Shown here in pieces: positions 30,949-33,446 of a DNA stretch of 33,446 nucleotides; within the stretch, counting starts at the first letter, position 1; every line of letters starts with the position of its first letter. A program made the translations under genes and the position numbers. Source of the DNA: Pseudoduganella buxea (GTDB lineage Bacteria > Pseudomonadota > Gammaproteobacteria > Burkholderiales > Burkholderiaceae_D); assembly GCF_009720835.1 (NCBI RefSeq), contig NZ_WNKZ01000073.1, forward strand, positions 1-33,446. Reading direction: 5' to 3'. The notes under the pieces are model-generated. The model saw only the letters and a program-made list of their open reading frames with translations. It made no database searches and was not told the DNA's origin.

Positions 30949-31500
30949 TTATCCGGCCGCGCCCAGCAGCCTGGCAATCGCCCGGTTAAACGCAGGAATA
31001 TCGTCAGGCTTCCTGCTCGTCACCAGCTTGCCGTCCACCACCACCTCTTCGTCGCTCCATTGGGCGCCCGCGTTGCGCAGGTCCGTCGACAGGGTCGGCC
31101 AGCTCGTCATGCGCTTGCCCCTGGCGATGCCGGCGTCGATCAGGGTCCATGGGCCGTGGCAGATGGCGGCGATCGGCTTGTCCGCCTTGGCGAACGCCGC
31201 GATGAAGGCGATCGCTTCTTTCGACAGGCGCAGCTGGTCCGGGTTCGACACGCCGCCAGGCAGCACCAGCGCGTCGAAGTCGCCCTGACTGGCGTCGGCC
31301 AGGCCCAGCTCCACGGTGAACCTGTCGCCCGCGTCCATGTGATTGAAGCCCTGCACCTGCTCGCCCTTGTCCTTTGGCGAGATCAAGGTCACCTGGGCGC
31401 CTTGCCCTTCCAGGAATTCGCGCGGGCCCGTGTATTCGACCTGCTCCACGCCGTCCGTCATCAGTACCGCCACCTTCTTGCCGTTCAATGCTTGTGCCAT
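30949..31500 (-). CDS. DJ-1/PfpI family protein
   Basis: The 183-residue protein has the PfpI/DJ-1 flavodoxin-like fold: VAVLMTDGVEQVEYTGP with the conserved Glu19, the LVLPGG loop (79-83), and the nucleophile elbow AAICHGPW with Cys114 and His115. Members include stress-induced deglycase or glyoxalase-like proteins and proteases; which activity this one has is not readable. GGAG lies seven bases before the ATG at 31500; an alternative ATG at 31512 lacks such a site. The gene is divergent from the alpha/beta hydrolase gene at 31586 and converges with the gene at 30439, with 12 bases between their stop codons. Confidence 0.92.
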   Translation of the reverse strand: MAQALNGKKVAVLMTDGVEQVEYTGPREFLEGQGAQVTLISPKDKGEQVQGFNHMDAGDRFTVELGLADASQGDFDALVLPGGVSNPDQLRLSKEAIAFIAAFAKADKPIAAICHGPWTLIDAGIARGKRMTSWPTLSTDLRNAGAQWSDEEVVVDGKLVTSRKPDDIPAFNRAIARLLGAAG

Positions 31501-31585
31501 GGTTTTCTCCATTGATGTTGTGAGAAGCCCAAGCATGCCAAAATGGCGCGGGGCGCGCCGTGCGCGCACGAACATTGGAGGATCG

Positions 31586-32332
31586 ATGAGGCAGGACGAG
31601 ACCGGCGAGCTGTACACCGAAACCATCGACGGCGACCCCACGCGGCCCTTGCTGGTATTCCTGCACGAAGGCCTGGGCAGCACGACGCAGTGGCGCGACT
31701 TTCCCGCCCGGGTGTGCGCCGCCACCGGCTGCGCGGGGCTGGTCTACGACCGGCGCGGATATGGCCGTTCGCCGGCGCTGCGTCACGCACGCACGGTGCA
31801 CTACCTGCACCATTACGCCTTCGAAGAATTGCCGGCCGTGCTGGCGCGGCACGTGGCGGGCCGCGACTACCTGCTGGTCGGGCATTCCGATGGCGGCAGT
31901 ATCGCGCTGATCCACGCCGCCGAACAGCCGGCCGGGCTGCGCGGCATCGTCACCTTGGCGGCCCATGTGATCGTCGAGGAAGTAACCCTGGCCGGCATCC
32001 GCGCGGCGCGGGGGGCCTATGCCGAAGGCAAGCTGCGCGGCCTGGCCCGCCATCATGGCGACAAGACGGACACGATCTTCCGGGCCTGGGCCGACACGTG
32101 GCTGTGGCCCGCGTTCGCCCATTGGGACATCCGCTACCTGCTGCCGTCGATTGCCTGCCCCGTGCTGGCCTTGCAGGGCAGCGCCGACCAGTACGGCACG
32201 GTGGCGCAGCTCGATGCCATCGCCGCCGGCGCGCAACAGGCCCGGGTGCGCATGCTGGAAGGCTGCGGCCACTCGCCCCAGCAGGACCAGGGCGCGCTCG
32301 TCACGGAACTGATCCGCGCCTTCGTGGGCTGA
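31586..32332 (+). CDS. Alpha/beta hydrolase
   Basis: The 248-residue protein is an alpha/beta hydrolase without a signal peptide. It shows the oxyanion region FLHEGLGS (25-32), the YDRRGYGRS segment (54-62), the nucleophile elbow GHSDGGS with Ser101, the acid Asp201 in GSADQYG and the catalytic His229 in GCGHSPQ. The HEGLGS and GHSDGGS patterns are typical of small esterase or C-C bond hydrolase-like members; the substrate is unknown. A GGAGG ribosome site lies five bases before the ATG. It is divergent from the DJ-1/PfpI gene with an 85-base shared upstream region. After the gene, 32333-32471 holds no supported feature. Confidence 0.9.
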   Translation: MRQDETGELYTETIDGDPTRPLLVFLHEGLGSTTQWRDFPARVCAATGCAGLVYDRRGYGRSPALRHARTVHYLHHYAFEELPAVLARHVAGRDYLLVGHSDGGSIALIHAAEQPAGLRGIVTLAAHVIVEEVTLAGIRAARGAYAEGKLRGLARHHGDKTDTIFRAWADTWLWPAFAHWDIRYLLPSIACPVLALQGSADQYGTVAQLDAIAAGAQQARVRMLEGCGHSPQQDQGALVTELIRAFVG

Positions 32333-32471
32333 GGAACCGCTGATTCATTCATGGTGGCGATGCTAGCCCTGAGAAAACGCGCCCAGCTGCGCCCCGGTAT
32401 GACAGGGCGCTTGCGTCTTGCTGAACACGTTTTTCAGGACCAATCTCGTCCACCAGCAATCAATCAGCTTC

Positions 32472-33173
32472 CTAGAAGCCGCGGCAGGCCGCGTCGGCAT
32501 TGCGGCTGGTGCAGATGCGGGCGCGGCACAGGCGGCCTTCCTCGCCACCGACCTTGCCGCAGCGCTGCAGCAGCGATTCCGTGCTCTCGGCCACCCGCGC
32601 CTCGACGATATCGCGTGCGGCCGCCAGGCCGTTGGCGTGGGCGACGATGGCCGTCAGCAGCGCGACGTCGCTGTCGGTCACGGGCGCCGCCGCCAGCACG
32701 GGCACGGTGGCCGCGCGCACGGCCGTCTTCACGCGCGCACGCACGGGCTGCGCGGCATGGGCGACGACGCGGGGGGCAGGCACCGGTGCCTTGACGGGCA
32801 CCCTTCCCAGGTCCGGTTCGTTGACGATGGCGGCGGGTGAGTCCGCCGATATGGCCGGTGCAGCCGGTGTGGCAGGTGCGGCCCCTGCGGCCGGCAGCGC
32901 CGGTTCCGCCACGGGCGCCTGCCACACCATTTTAGGTTCTGCCTTCAGCACGGGCGTCGTGCCGCCGAACAGCCACCATCCCAGCAGCAGTACCAGCGCG
33001 ACGGCGACGGCGATGGCACCCAGGATGCCGCCATTGAGATTGACGGCGATGCCGCGCGCCACGCCCGACCGGGTGCCACCGCCGCCGATCCTCCCCGCCA
33101 GGCTGGCCTCCCGGTCCAGGCTCGCCAGGATGCCGTAGCCGCCCACTGTTGCCGTCTGCCGCTTTATATCCAC
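32472..33173 (-). CDS. Single-pass membrane protein of unknown function
   Basis: I do not recognise a named family. The 233-residue protein has a soluble N-terminus of about 45 residues, one membrane segment at about 48-69, a long Ala/Pro-rich linker (about 75-165) and a C-terminal helical part with several cysteines (LLQRCGKVGGEEGRLCRARIC, then AACRGF). The topology suggests a cytoplasmic N-terminus and a periplasmic Cys-containing end. The Ala/Pro linker resembles the envelope-spanning linkers of TonB- or FtsN-like proteins, but no known C-terminal domain is seen. It is divergent from the partial gene at 33293. Codon bias fits the neighbouring genes. Confidence 0.65.
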   Translation of the reverse strand: MDIKRQTATVGGYGILASLDREASLAGRIGGGGTRSGVARGIAVNLNGGILGAIAVAVALVLLLGWWLFGGTTPVLKAEPKMVWQAPVAEPALPAAGAAPATPAAPAISADSPAAIVNEPDLGRVPVKAPVPAPRVVAHAAQPVRARVKTAVRAATVPVLAAAPVTDSDVALLTAIVAHANGLAAARDIVEARVAESTESLLQRCGKVGGEEGRLCRARICTSRNADAACRGF

Positions 33174-33292
33174 GTTGTTCTCCCAAAGCTTGATGTAGGC
33201 GACCCGGGCGGGTCCCGCTGCGCATTACGATAGGGCAATGTTGCCGGAAGCCAGTGTGGCGCGGCCGGCGGCGGTTCACTTTGACGGAGCGC

Positions 33293-33446
33293 ATGATGTT
33301 TCTCATTTCCATGTTTTTCCTGTTCGCCGCCACCTGCCTGGGTGGCTGGCTCGCGTTTTTTCCGGCCGGGCGCGAGGTCGTGTGGGGCGCCACCGTGGGC
33401 GCGGCCCGGCGCCTGGCGCGGCGCCTCACGGGGGCGCGGCAGGACG
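33293..33446 (+). CDS. Start of a small membrane protein (cut by window end)
   Basis: An open frame runs from ATG 33293 (or ATG 33296) to the window end. Its first 20 or so residues are strongly hydrophobic (FLISMFFLFAATCLGGWLAFF), followed by a basic Arg-rich stretch. That is a membrane anchor with a cytoplasmic basic end. GGAG lies at 33286-33289, which favours the second ATG slightly. No function can be assigned from 51 codons. Confidence 0.5.
   Translation, partial: MMFLISMFFLFAATCLGGWLAFFPAGREVVWGATVGAARRLARRLTGARQD

Overview
The window is GC-rich bacterial chromosome, most likely from a betaproteobacterium of the family Oxalobacteraceae (Massilia / Duganella / Pseudoduganella type). 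This rests on gene order (rodZ-ispG-hisS-yfgM-like-bamB-der, then hfq-hflX-hflKC-hisZ-purA), strong G/C preference at third codon positions, and short GGGGTCTGTCCCC-like and GGTGTCTGACACC-like palindromes between genes. The family call comes from recalled synteny, not from a search.

Layout. (1) 1-6395: a forward housekeeping run with the 3' end of rodZ, ispG (isoprenoid synthesis), hisS (with an unusual His-rich tail), a YfgM-like membrane-anchored TPR protein, bamB (outer-membrane assembly lipoprotein) and der (ribosome-assembly GTPase). (2) 6396-7008: no gene, but two tandem copies of a compound palindromic repeat. (3) 7009-13831: hfq, hflX, hflK, hflC, a strong terminator, then hisZ, purA and a phosphoribosyltransferase, closed by another terminator. 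(4) 13945-15655: a MarC-family membrane protein, an LprI-like secreted protein, and an orphan secreted protein flanked by inverted repeats. (5) uvrB (reverse) divergent from an aromatic aminotransferase gene. (6) 19365-30113: an accessory-looking segment punctuated by three identical tRNA-Asn(GTT) genes, each with its own promoter and terminator. Between the first and second copies lie a decayed IS1595-like transposase, a reverse two-gene cassette and a forward LytS/LytTR-type two-component system. The cassette encodes a VWA protein and a trypsin-like protease-VWA fusion that share a Cys-rich C-terminal domain. Between the second and third copies is a TonB-dependent receptor. (7) 30192-33446: small unknown genes, a DJ-1/PfpI protein divergent from an alpha/beta hydrolase, an unknown single-pass membrane protein, and the start of another membrane protein cut by the window end.

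The housekeeping part is conventional. The most interesting part is the VWA / protease-VWA cassette at 20149-25106. Two adjacent, translationally close genes end in a homologous domain of about 130 residues with conserved CxC and DDCC motifs. Neither has a visible signal peptide, and I cannot assign the shared domain to a named family. No CRISPR array, prophage or origin was seen.
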